From NCBI RefSeq assembly GCF_900107275.1, contig NZ_FNPI01000018.1:1-64000 (forward strand): 64,000 nt of DNA, written 5' to 3'. Positions 25,825-33,939 of this stretch are shown in pieces. How positions within the stretch are numbered: the first letter of the stretch is position 1; every line of letters begins with the position of its first letter. The DNA comes from Evansella caseinilytica (GTDB lineage Bacteria > Bacillota > Bacilli > Bacillales > Salisediminibacteriaceae). The notes under the pieces are model-generated. The model was not told where the DNA came from. It saw only the letters and a program-made list of their open reading frames with translations, and did not search any database. Made by a program: the position numbers and the translations under genes.

Positions 25825-26337
25825 TTATAAGGATCTTATACTACTTCGTCTGCTTGCGATCACTTCCCTTAGATTATTTATCCTGGTACTGTTACTAGAG
25901 ATCATGTCGCCATAGCTTGCCGCTCTCGTCCGCTCCCATTCAATTTCATCCTCAATTGCCCGTGCCTTTTTATCCATACGTTCTATGGCAAAAGCGACAC
26001 TGTCTAGCGCTGTAGCTTGGCGCTTACGCCTTTCAGCTACTCGTTCTTCCATCATCGTCAAAGCCTTGCTCTCAAGAATCCCTGGTTTCAAAAACTTAAT
26101 TCTTCCCATAGGGGAACCAGCCCCGTCAGTAAGAAATTCTAATGCAGCCAATTCTTTATCGATTGCGTTTCTGTAGGATAGAAGGGTTTCAAGCTTTCTT
26201 TCTAGCTCTGCTATTCGACTTGTGACCGCAACATAATGTGACTGTAATGTAACATTTTCCTGAGAAAGAGAGGATATCTTCTTCTCTCTAGCTGCAATTT
26301 GTTCATTGTACATTGCGATTCGACTGCTGTTATCCAT
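25825..26337 (-). CDS. DUF5082/YwqH-like coiled-coil protein
   Basis: A 170-residue protein that is almost wholly coiled coil (AAREKKISSLSQENVTLQSH, VTSRIAELERKLETLLSYRN). The N-terminal part resembles DUF5082 proteins such as YwqH, which are chaperone-like partners of T7SS LXG effectors. GAGGT precedes the ATG. The repeat R3 separates it from the two WXG100-like genes upstream. Confidence 0.7.
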   Translation of the reverse strand: MDNSSRIAMYNEQIAAREKKISSLSQENVTLQSHYVAVTSRIAELERKLETLLSYRNAIDKELAALEFLTDGAGSPMGRIKFLKPGILESKALTMMEERVAERRKRQATALDSVAFAIERMDKKARAIEDEIEWERTRAASYGDMISSNSTRINNLREVIASRRSSIRSL

Positions 26338-26378
26338 ATCATCGTTACCTCAATTTTATAATCTTGAATTATTTAATA

Positions 26379-26524
26379 GTGTTTGTTCCAAAAGATCGCT
26401 TTTTATCTTTTGGAACAAACACGATGCAATGGGTGAAGCCGATGCATGCTTTTCAAGTAGGCTAGGAGTGTTTTTCTCGTAGCCTACGCATCGAGCGGAA
26501 CCATTGCCTTTTGAACACGCTCTA
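26379..26524 (+). repeat. Structured dispersed repeat, copy R3
   Basis: Canonical strand plus, opposite to the surrounding genes. Hairpin I uses GTGTTTGTTCCAAAAGAT with a matching right arm; the C-G pair replaces A-T of other copies on both arms. Hairpin II is GTAGGCTAGGAG / CTCGTAGCCTAC, loop 7, one mismatch. It separates the WXG100-like pair from the DUF5082-like gene. Confidence 0.85.
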
Positions 26525-26527
26525 ACA

Positions 26528-26581
26528 GTGTTTGTACAAAAAGTTTGTACAAAAAGATCGCTTTTTATCTTTTGGAACACG
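26528..26581 (+). repeat. Partial, rearranged hairpin I next to R3
   Basis: A half copy begins GTGTTTGTACAAAAAG, repeats TTTGTACAAAAAG, then runs into CGCTTTTTATCTTTTGGAAC. The left arm is duplicated and of the GTAC type while the right arm is of the TTCC type, so it looks like a recombinant of two repeat variants. Confidence 0.65.
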
Positions 26582-26584
26582 TTT

Positions 26585-26896
26585 TTAAACCCTATCCCTA
26601 GAGTTTTCTCCCATTGATTGTCCTAATTTTTTATCTTGTTCCAATAAATTCTCAACGGACTGATCAAGTGTTCTTAATATCGTTATCATTAAGCTCTTTG
26701 TTTTCAATAATGTCTTGTGTAATTCAATGTGTAATTCGTCATGACCTTGCGGCGCTTCTCCTTCCCACGTACTTAAGGCATCAGAAAGGTTTTTTAACTT
26801 GTTGATCGCCTCGTCCATCCGTTGCTCTGGTACTTGACGAGCATTTTCCATTAAGCCCTTTATCGCGCCTGCGTCTACTTTTATTTGGTTAGTCAT
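26585..26896 (-). CDS. WXG100-like protein (W-E-G type)
   Basis: A 103-residue helical-hairpin protein. The turn motif is W44-E45-G46 in LSTWEGEAPQGHDEL, where WXG100 proteins have W-x-G between two long helices. It starts 9 bases after the partner gene's stop, with a GAGGTG RBS. Small WXG100-like pairs are secreted by, or guide substrates to, the type VII system. The secretion core (EssC and others) is not in this window. Confidence 0.75.
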   Translation of the reverse strand: MTNQIKVDAGAIKGLMENARQVPEQRMDEAINKLKNLSDALSTWEGEAPQGHDELHIELHKTLLKTKSLMITILRTLDQSVENLLEQDKKLGQSMGENSRDRV

Positions 26897-26905
26897 CGTG
26901 TCACC

Positions 26906-27214
26906 TCAAATACGTAATTGATCAATTTCTTTTAACGTCGTATGAAACTGTTCAATAGTTAATTTTATTTCTTCAAAGGATAAATGATAACGTGCTTCTA
27001 AATAGCTTCTTAATAACGTGCAATACTCCGTAAATGCTTCCGCTGTCTTACCGGTAAAAGCACCTTCGTCTACTAAACTTTCCAATGGCTGAAAAAAATC
27101 AGTCAGCATGCTTTGTATTTCGTTATTTAATGCTTGATATGTTGACAGCATTTCTGTGAGCTGTTCATCGCTTACTTTAATTTTTTGCGGTCCTGCCAAT
27201 AAGCCTGGATTCAT
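26906..27214 (-). CDS. WXG100-superfamily-like small helical protein
   Basis: A 102-residue, two-helix protein (VSDEQLTEMLSTYQALNNEI, GKTAEAFTEYCTLLRSYLEA) with FTGKTAEAF at the turn, where WXG relatives have a small-residue turn. AGGGGG precedes the ATG. It is the first gene of the operon running leftwards to 23137. Confidence 0.7.
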   Translation of the reverse strand: MNPGLLAGPQKIKVSDEQLTEMLSTYQALNNEIQSMLTDFFQPLESLVDEGAFTGKTAEAFTEYCTLLRSYLEARYHLSFEEIKLTIEQFHTTLKEIDQLRI

Positions 27215-27542
27215 TCGTCTTGCCCCCTATGTTGTTCTCTATAAAAAACAATTCCTACTATTATAAGGTAAAAGAAGCAATCTAAGGAACATACGAAAGT
27301 CATGAATGAAGGAATGAAAAAAATTGGCTAGCAAAAATAAAAGTCTTAGGTCAAATTTCGTGCAATCCGTTACTTTGCTATTAGGTAGCTAAGTGGAGGT
27401 TTATATAAATAACGAGCTTTTGCGGGGATGTTGCCATTTGGAAGGTAACTCGTGACATTTTATACACTCTAGCTTTTTACTCAGTGATGTCTCGCTATGA
27501 CCAGTAAGAATTAGATTTGCAGTGATCTTTCCGCAGGTCTAA

Positions 27543-27830
27543 AGTCTATCTATTGAGCATGTTGAATCCTATTTGCCACAGGCGGACCGCGTAACTTTGA
27601 TGTCAGTTGACCCTGGATTCGCCGGACAGTCTTTTTGTCCGGGATACAATAAATAAAATAAAGAAATTAAAAAAATTAAAAGCTGAAAATCGAGCTTGGA
27701 AATTGATGGACAATGCAACAATAAAACGTTTTTGCTCTTAAAGGAAGCAGGTGCGGAAATACTCATTGTTGGCAATAGCGGATTGTTTGATCTTACCGAA
27801 CATATTTCTTCTTCTTGGGAGAAGCTGTAG
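27543..27830 (+). pseudogene. D-allulose-6-phosphate / ribulose-phosphate 3-epimerase remnant
   Basis: One plus-strand frame reads SIEHVESYLPQADRVTLMSV, then DPGFAGQSF, two stop codons (TAA near 27652 and TGA near 27685), LEIDGQCNNKTFLLLKEAGA, EILIVGNSGLF and a final TAG at 27828. VDPGFAGQ and VGNSGLF are hallmarks of the epimerase barrel. Most of the N-terminal half is missing. The rest of 27215-28127 holds only AT-rich DNA and the hairpin at 28033. Confidence 0.75.
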
Positions 27831-28032
27831 TCTAATTATGAAATGGCGTAAGCCAAAGAGGGGAAGCAGCAAAAAGGAATCAAACTGTTCCGGTTCCTTT
27901 TCTGAAACGCCCTGACGGCGACTCCACACAACATTCACCAACCAAGCTCCATATAACATGAACTCCCCCAAAAAACATCATCCTCACCAAAAAAATCAAT
28001 GTCAATTTTAAAGTTTTTCTGTGTTTATTAAA

Positions 28033-28070
28033 GGACTTGAATAAATGATATTCAAAGTCCCTTTTTTTCT
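28033..28070 (+). terminator. Terminator or leader hairpin before the mannoside operon
   Basis: GGACTTGAATA and TATTCAAAGTCC pair with one bulge and are followed by CTTTTTTTCTTT. It is 60 bases before the GH1 start. It ends the epimerase remnant's transcription unit or could act as an attenuator. Confidence 0.6.
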
Positions 28071-28092
28071 TTATATGATAAATACATAGAAA

Positions 28093-28106
28093 TGTAAGCG
28101 ATTTCT
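28093..28106. promoter_or_regulatory. Candidate cre (CcpA) site
   Basis: TGTAAGCGATTTCT matches the cre pattern TGWAARCGYTWNCW except one core position. It lies 22 bases before the GH1 start and would give catabolite repression of the mannoside operon. Confidence 0.45.
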
Positions 28107-28127
28107 CTTGAGAAAGGGGATAGTGGT

Positions 28128-29507
28128 GTGAATAATAGATTCCCAGACCATTTTTTGTGGGGGGCGGCTGCATCAGGACCGCAACTGGAAGGGGCGGGAA
28201 GTAAGTATGGAAAAGGGAAAACCGTTTGGGATTACTGGTTTGAGACGGAGCCGGAAAAATTTTATCAACAAATAGGGCCGGAAACGACCTCCAGCTTCTA
28301 CAGCCGGTATAAGGAAGATATTTTATTAATGAAGGATATCGGCTTTAATTCCTTCCGGACGTCGATCTCCTGGGCGAGACTGCTGCCCGATGGCACGACA
28401 ATAAATCAGGAAGCGGTAACCTTTTACCGGGATGTGTTTAGTAGATTAAGGGAAAACGGCATAAAGCCCATCGTTAATTTATACCATTTTGACATGCCAT
28501 ATCGACTTCACAAAAAGGGAGGGTGGGAAAATCGGGAAACGGTGGAGGAATTTTACCGATACGCCAAAGCGGCTTTCCAAACCTTCGGTGACCTCGTGAA
28601 TACATGGGTGACCTTTAATGAGCCGATCGTGCCGGTGGAGATGGGCTATTTAAATGATAAGCATCTCCCTGCTGTTTATGACCTGGAGCGGGCGGCGAGG
28701 GCCGCGTATTTTACCCTCCTGGCCCATGGAAAGGCGGTAAGTGCTTTTCGGGAGTTGGCCAATAACGGGGAAATAGGAATCATCTTAAATCTGACGCCTA
28801 GTTATCCGAAGAGCGATCTGGCAGAAGACCGGGAAGCGGCGAAGTGGGCGGATATTTTATTTAATCGAAGCTTCCTGGACCCGGTCGTTTTCGGGAAGTA
28901 TCCAGTGGAAATGACGGAGTTTTTAGCAAAGGAAACGATTGACGTTCCATACACAGACAAGGAATTAGTTTTGCTGATGAACAATACCGTCGACTTTTTG
29001 GGCGTGAATTATTACCAGCCGAGGCGAGTGCAGGCGGGGGATAAGGAAACAGGGGCAGGTTTAGATAAGTATTTTAAACCGTACCATTGGCCAAAGGCAA
29101 AGATCAATCCCCACCGGGGCTGGGAGATCTATGAGAAGGGACTGTATGATATCGCATTGAACATCCGCGATAATTACAGAAATATCCCATGGTATGTAGC
29201 GGAAAATGGCATCGGGGTGGAAGGGGAAGAGGCATTTTTGGACGAGCACGGAGAAGTCCAGGATGACTACCGAATCCACTTTATGGCAGATCACCTCCGC
29301 TGGCTGCAGAAGGGGATGGCGGAGGGCGCCAACTGCTTTGGCTACCATGTATGGACCTTCCTCGATAATTGGTCCTGGCTCAATGAATATAAGAACAGAT
29401 ACGGTTTACTCCGGCTTGATTTAGCGACGCAAACTCGAACGAAGAAAAAGAGTGCCCAATGGTTTAAACAAGTAGCGGAAACAAATCAGCTTCCCGCAAA
29501 GTGGTGA
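28128..29507 (+). CDS. GH1 family beta-glycosidase
   Basis: A 459-residue (beta/alpha)8 retaining glycosidase, acting in the cytoplasm. Acid/base Glu165 is in TFNEP and nucleophile Glu359 in YVAENGIG. Where plain beta-glucosidases have an E/W pair near the end, this has DNWSWLNEYKNRYG: a Ser and Tyr resembling the phosphate-binding positions of 6-phospho-beta-glycosidases, though the Lys is one place off. No PTS gene is nearby, so a beta-mannoside or beta-glucoside trimming role on imported glycans is also possible. The start is GTG 28128 with AAAGGGGAT upstream. Confidence 0.88.
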   Translation: MNNRFPDHFLWGAAASGPQLEGAGSKYGKGKTVWDYWFETEPEKFYQQIGPETTSSFYSRYKEDILLMKDIGFNSFRTSISWARLLPDGTTINQEAVTFYRDVFSRLRENGIKPIVNLYHFDMPYRLHKKGGWENRETVEEFYRYAKAAFQTFGDLVNTWVTFNEPIVPVEMGYLNDKHLPAVYDLERAARAAYFTLLAHGKAVSAFRELANNGEIGIILNLTPSYPKSDLAEDREAAKWADILFNRSFLDPVVFGKYPVEMTEFLAKETIDVPYTDKELVLLMNNTVDFLGVNYYQPRRVQAGDKETGAGLDKYFKPYHWPKAKINPHRGWEIYEKGLYDIALNIRDNYRNIPWYVAENGIGVEGEEAFLDEHGEVQDDYRIHFMADHLRWLQKGMAEGANCFGYHVWTFLDNWSWLNEYKNRYGLLRLDLATQTRTKKKSAQWFKQVAETNQLPAKW

Positions 29508-29512
29508 GTAAA

Positions 29513-30415
29513 ATGGTTTGCATATTGACAATCGACATTGGCGGTACCTTTATAAAATTTGGGTTAGTTTCAGCGGAAGGGGAGCTCACGGAAAAACAGG
29601 AGCATCCTACCCCCGAAACGTTTGACCAATTCCTTTCTTTAGCAGATGCGTATTTTCATAAACAAAAAAATCATGCAACAATTCAAGGAATTGCCGTCAG
29701 CAGCCCGGGAAGTGTCACAGCATCGGGAGAGATACACGGCTTTAGTTCCGTTCCCTTCCTTCATGAGGGGAATTTCCGGGAAAGAGTGGAGCGCTGCTTT
29801 CAGCTCCCGACCACGGTGGAGAATGACGCCAATTGCGTCGCCCTTGGGGAGCGGTGGAACGGGTCGGCAACAGGGATTGACACCTTTGCCTGTATTGTTT
29901 GCGGTACGGGGATCGGGGGGAGCATTGTCATTAATGGACAGCTTTATAAAGGAGCCAATTTACATGGCGGGGAATTCGGATATGTTCTTTTCTCCAACAC
30001 CAACGAGGAGCTCCACACTTGGAGTGAGCTTGGTTCCTCCTCTGCGCTCACGAGAAGATTAAGGCAGACAGCTCCTTACTATGAAAATTGGACAGGACCA
30101 CTTGTGTTTGAGCACGCTGGAGAACACGAGCAAGCGAGACAATCCATCGATCTCTTTTTTCGGACATTAGCCAGGGGGGTTTTTACTATTCAGTACATGA
30201 TTGATCCGGAGAAAATAATTATTGGCGGTGGCATTACCCGCCAAACTAGTTTTATGGAGGAATTAACTGCCCATCTGGACGTTTTGTTTGCAGCGAAGCC
30301 GTTTGCGGAAGTGCGGCCGAACGTGGCGATCTGCCGGCACTTGGACAGAGCACAGCTATTCGGAGCCGCGCATGTCTGGATGGAGAAATACGGAAGGGGT
30401 GCTCGGGATGTTTAA
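29513..30415 (+). CDS. ROK-family sugar kinase or regulator-like kinase
   Basis: A 300-residue ROK protein with ATP loop DIGGTFIKFG, SSPGSVTASGEIHGF, catalytic VENDANCVALGE and GTGIGGSIVINGQLYKGA. The start ATG 29513 lies just past the GH1 stop, with GGTGAG 4 bases before it. In streptococcal N-glycan loci a ROK kinase also stands beside GH125 and GH38, so mannose or N-acetyl-sugar phosphorylation is likely. There is no HTH, so it is not a repressor. Confidence 0.85.
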   Translation: MVCILTIDIGGTFIKFGLVSAEGELTEKQEHPTPETFDQFLSLADAYFHKQKNHATIQGIAVSSPGSVTASGEIHGFSSVPFLHEGNFRERVERCFQLPTTVENDANCVALGERWNGSATGIDTFACIVCGTGIGGSIVINGQLYKGANLHGGEFGYVLFSNTNEELHTWSELGSSSALTRRLRQTAPYYENWTGPLVFEHAGEHEQARQSIDLFFRTLARGVFTIQYMIDPEKIIIGGGITRQTSFMEELTAHLDVLFAAKPFAEVRPNVAICRHLDRAQLFGAAHVWMEKYGRGARDV

Positions 30416-31046
30416 TCGTATAGGAGGCTTCTTTACCGAAGCGAGTTACTGGATTTGGAGAATGATGCAATTAAACTGGCTGTGGTTGAGTCATATTTTG
30501 CTGGGCGGTGTGGTGTTAGGTGTGTTTCCGGCAACCGCGGCTATGTTTGCCATGACAAGAAAATGGCTGCAGGGAGAACCGGATCAGCCGCTGTTTCGAA
30601 ATTACCACCGCTATTATCGGCAAAACTTTTGGAAGGTGAACGGGTTAGGCTGGGTTTACTTAGTAATTGGGGCATTCCTTGTGTTTGATCTTCATCTGGC
30701 GAGTCAAATTAGCGGTGTGATTGCGCTGGTCAGCACGATTTTCCTGATGGTGATGTTACTGATTTATTTGTTGTCCTTTTTTTATCTGTTTTCCTATTAC
30801 GTTCACTTTAACCAAACATTCAGGAATTATTTAACACAGCCGTTTCTCATTACGCTTCTTAGCTTTAAACAAAATCTGCTTATTGCAATTGGATTAACTT
30901 TAGCAGGTTATTTCATTTATCAAATACCTGGATTAATCCTGTTTACTCTCGGGGTCATGCCGTCTTATTGGGTGATGAAGGTCTCCATGAACCGTTTCCG
31001 GGAAATGCAGGCTCAATCAGAATCTATCGTTGGAGGTACATCATGA
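30408..31046 (+). CDS. DUF624 (YesL-type) membrane protein
   Basis: A 212-residue protein with about five membrane segments (LNWLWLSHILLGGVVLGVFP, LLIYLLSFFYLF) of the YesL/DUF624 family, usually found with YesM/YesN-regulated sugar importers. Function is unknown; an accessory role in transport is assumed. The start ATG 30408 overlaps the ROK stop by 8 bases, and the last bases overlap the GH38 start, showing tight coupling. Confidence 0.85.
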   Translation: MFNRIGGFFTEASYWIWRMMQLNWLWLSHILLGGVVLGVFPATAAMFAMTRKWLQGEPDQPLFRNYHRYYRQNFWKVNGLGWVYLVIGAFLVFDLHLASQISGVIALVSTIFLMVMLLIYLLSFFYLFSYYVHFNQTFRNYLTQPFLITLLSFKQNLLIAIGLTLAGYFIYQIPGLILFTLGVMPSYWVMKVSMNRFREMQAQSESIVGGTS

Positions 31047-33745
31047 AGCCAAAGAAAACAGCGCATATTATCTCCCACTCTCATTGGGATCGGGAATGGT
31101 ATATGTCATTGGAGGAACACCGCTACTACTTAGTTAAGTTATTTGATGATTTGCTGAAAAAATTAGGGGAAGATCCTGATTTTCACAGCTTTCATTTAGA
31201 TGGTCAGACGATTATGGTGGATGATTATCTTAAAGTACGGCCAGAGAAGGAAGAGGAAGTAAAAAAATATATCAGGGACGGAAGGTTGATCATCGGACCT
31301 TGGTATATATTGCAGGACGCGTTTTTAACAAGCTCCGAAGCGAATGTGAGAAACCTCCTTTATGGGATGAAAACGACGAAGGCATTAGGGCAAAAGGGGA
31401 ATCTCGGTTATTATCCGGACACATTTGGGATTTATGGCCAGGCGCCGCAATTACTCAGGCAGGCAAAGATCGATGTAGCGGCCTTTGGAAGAGGTGTGAC
31501 ACCGACAGGCTTTAATAACCAGGTGTTTCATCATGACGATTATTCTTCCCCGTATTCGGAATTAAACTGGGAGTCTCCCGACGGGTCTTCCGTACTGGGA
31601 ATTTTATTTGCGAATTGGTATTCCAACGGAAACGAAATACCGGTGGAGATGGAAGCGGCGAAAAAATATTGGGTGAAGAAGCTGAAGGAGTCGGAAAAAT
31701 TCGCTGCCACTTCGCAGCTCCTTTATATGAATGGATGTGACCATCAGCCTTTACAGAAAAATATTACCGACGCGATCAAAGCGGCAAACGAGCTGTTTCC
31801 AGAGGTGGAATTTAAACACTCCAGTTTTCAGCAATATATTGAGGAAGTGAAGCAGGAGCTGCCGGAAAACTTGCAAACCATCCGGGGGGAATTGCGAAAT
31901 CAGAAAACGGACGGGTGGTCCACCCTTGTTAATACAGCTTCGTCGAGAATTTATTTGAAGCAGGCTAACGACCGTTGCCAAACATTACTGGAGCGGGTGC
32001 TGGAACCGTTAGGGCTGCTTGTTTCCGATCGAATGCTTCACCGGGACTTCGCGGAGTTTTACTGGAAACTGCTGATGGAGAATCATCCCCATGACAGCAT
32101 TTGCGGCTGCAGTGTTGACGCTGTGCATCGTGAAATGACCACGAGATTTGAGAGGGCGGAAAAAGGGGCTGTAAGGTTCGTGGAGGAGCAAGCGAGGGAG
32201 ATCGCCGATAACATCGATACGATCCATGAAAGGGAAGACGCGATCCCGTTGGTCATCTTTCAAACAAGTGGAACACCAATGAAAGAAGTCATTAAGAAGA
32301 AGGTGGCAGTAAAGAAAATATATTTCGATGAAATGCCATTCAAAGAGATCCCTGCCAAACTAAAAGAAGCGCCATTGACCTCCTACTATCTGGAACGCGC
32401 GGATCAATCGATTGTACCGGTGACGGTGAAGGATTTAGGGGTGAAATTCGGCTATGATCTTCCACTTGATGGCTTCAGAAGGCCTTATTACGCCCGTGAA
32501 GTGGAAGTTACCTTCTTGTACCGTTCTCGCAATACGGTGGGGTATGAAAGATGCTTCCTCGTTCCAGCCGAGCAAGGGGACAAGGAAGAGGAGACAGCTT
32601 TCATTTGGAAGGCGGAAGAAAATAAATTTGAAAACGAGCATATTATTGTACAGATTCACGACGATGGCTCCTATACCTTGTTGGATAAACAATCCGGCAT
32701 GGAATATCAGAAGCTTGGGGTATTGGAGGACACTGGAGATATTGGTAATGAGTATATGTTTAAAGCTTCCGGTGACGGTGGAAGCATGACAACAGAGAAC
32801 GGCAACGCAACGATGAAAGTGCTTGAGAACAATAGAGATATTGCCTCGGTTGAAGTATTATTCTGTCTTTCCGTTCCAAAGGAGGCGGACGAAAGCTTAC
32901 AAGAGGAAAGGGAAAGCCTCGTTTGGCATCCCGAACGGCAAGCTGGAAGAAGCCAAGAGATGGAGCGGTTGACAATCAAATCCGTTTTGACCCTAGAGAG
33001 GGAAGGAAAAGGCTTGAAAGTGAAAGTTTCCATGAATAACCGTGCGAAGGATCATCGCATTCGCGTTTTATTCCCAATCGGCAAGGGCAGTTCCCATCAT
33101 TATGCAGACAGTATTTATGAACTGGCGGAACGTCCAAACCAACCGGAAAGGCAGTGGGTCAATCCATCTTTCGACCATCATATGCAGCGGTTTGTGAGCT
33201 TAAATCATTCGGAGAAAGGGTTAACGGTTGCTGGAAAGGGACTGCATGAATACGAAATTAAGGATCATCACACGATTGCGGTAACGATCTTAAGAGCGGT
33301 TGGCGAGCTGGGGGACTGGGGTGTGTTTGACACCCCTGAAGCGCAATGTCTTGGGGAAAATGAAGCTGAATTGATGGTGATCCCCCATCCAACGGACGTT
33401 CTCTCATCTGCTGCTTACTTAACCGCCTACCAGTTTCCATTAGCAGCGACAGTGGTACAAACGAAGCAGAAGCAAGGGGACGCCGCCAAAGTGAAAAATC
33501 TGTTTACATGGGAAGGAGACAAACTTGTGATAACCGCAAGCAAGCCTTCCCTGGATGGAACGGGAATGATTGTCCGCTGGTTTAATCCCACTTCCGAAAT
33601 AAAACAGCTGTCACTACAAACGGACGTCGGAGACAAAATTTATCGTTCTACTATTTTAGAAGAAAAACTGGATCAAGTGGGGGAAGGCACGGCGGAATTA
33701 AAAGTGAAACCATATGAAATCGTAACGCTGAGAATAGAAGGGTAA
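31043..33745 (+). CDS. GH38 alpha-mannosidase, short form
   Basis: A 900-residue retaining alpha-mannosidase starting directly in the catalytic domain. Zinc-binding HSHWDREW (H12, H14, D16) and the nucleophile Asp126 in GYYPDTFGIYG are visible, with a second metal His region DHQP and WSTLVNTASSRIYLKQ. Start at 31043 shares ATGA with the DUF624 stop. No signal peptide: it trims mannose from imported oligosaccharide. The overall shape is close to MngB-type enzymes, which may act on mannosylglycerate, so substrate is not fixed. Confidence 0.9.
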   Translation: MKPKKTAHIISHSHWDREWYMSLEEHRYYLVKLFDDLLKKLGEDPDFHSFHLDGQTIMVDDYLKVRPEKEEEVKKYIRDGRLIIGPWYILQDAFLTSSEANVRNLLYGMKTTKALGQKGNLGYYPDTFGIYGQAPQLLRQAKIDVAAFGRGVTPTGFNNQVFHHDDYSSPYSELNWESPDGSSVLGILFANWYSNGNEIPVEMEAAKKYWVKKLKESEKFAATSQLLYMNGCDHQPLQKNITDAIKAANELFPEVEFKHSSFQQYIEEVKQELPENLQTIRGELRNQKTDGWSTLVNTASSRIYLKQANDRCQTLLERVLEPLGLLVSDRMLHRDFAEFYWKLLMENHPHDSICGCSVDAVHREMTTRFERAEKGAVRFVEEQAREIADNIDTIHEREDAIPLVIFQTSGTPMKEVIKKKVAVKKIYFDEMPFKEIPAKLKEAPLTSYYLERADQSIVPVTVKDLGVKFGYDLPLDGFRRPYYAREVEVTFLYRSRNTVGYERCFLVPAEQGDKEEETAFIWKAEENKFENEHIIVQIHDDGSYTLLDKQSGMEYQKLGVLEDTGDIGNEYMFKASGDGGSMTTENGNATMKVLENNRDIASVEVLFCLSVPKEADESLQEERESLVWHPERQAGRSQEMERLTIKSVLTLEREGKGLKVKVSMNNRAKDHRIRVLFPIGKGSSHHYADSIYELAERPNQPERQWVNPSFDHHMQRFVSLNHSEKGLTVAGKGLHEYEIKDHHTIAVTILRAVGELGDWGVFDTPEAQCLGENEAELMVIPHPTDVLSSAAYLTAYQFPLAATVVQTKQKQGDAAKVKNLFTWEGDKLVITASKPSLDGTGMIVRWFNPTSEIKQLSLQTDVGDKIYRSTILEEKLDQVGEGTAELKVKPYEIVTLRIEG

Positions 33746-33764
33746 CTGACCATTTTTACTTAAA

Positions 33765-33911
33765 GTATTTGTTCAAAAAGGCAATGGTTCCGCTTGATGC
33801 GCGTCCGTTACGAGAAAACCACTCGTAACGGACATAAAAAGAATGCATTGGCTTCACTCATTGCATCGTGTATGTTCAAAAAGATAAAAAGCGATCTTTT
33901 TGAACATACAC
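33765..33911 (-). repeat. Structured dispersed repeat, copy R4 (perfect stems)
   Basis: Canonical strand minus, opposite to the flanking genes. Hairpin II is a perfect 12-bp stem, GTCCGTTACGAG (33803-33814) with 33822-33833, loop 7. Hairpin I arms GTGTATGTTCAAAAAGAT (33868-33885) and 33894-33911 carry T-to-A and A-to-T changes at the same pair relative to R2. It sits between the GH38 and GH125 genes. Confidence 0.88.
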
Positions 33912-33939
33912 TTAACTACACAACAAGGGGAAATGCGAG

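Noticed and set aside
27880-28173. 97-codon minus-strand frame before the GH1 gene
   Set aside because: It runs through a terminator hairpin and into the GH1 start, with no homology or RBS.
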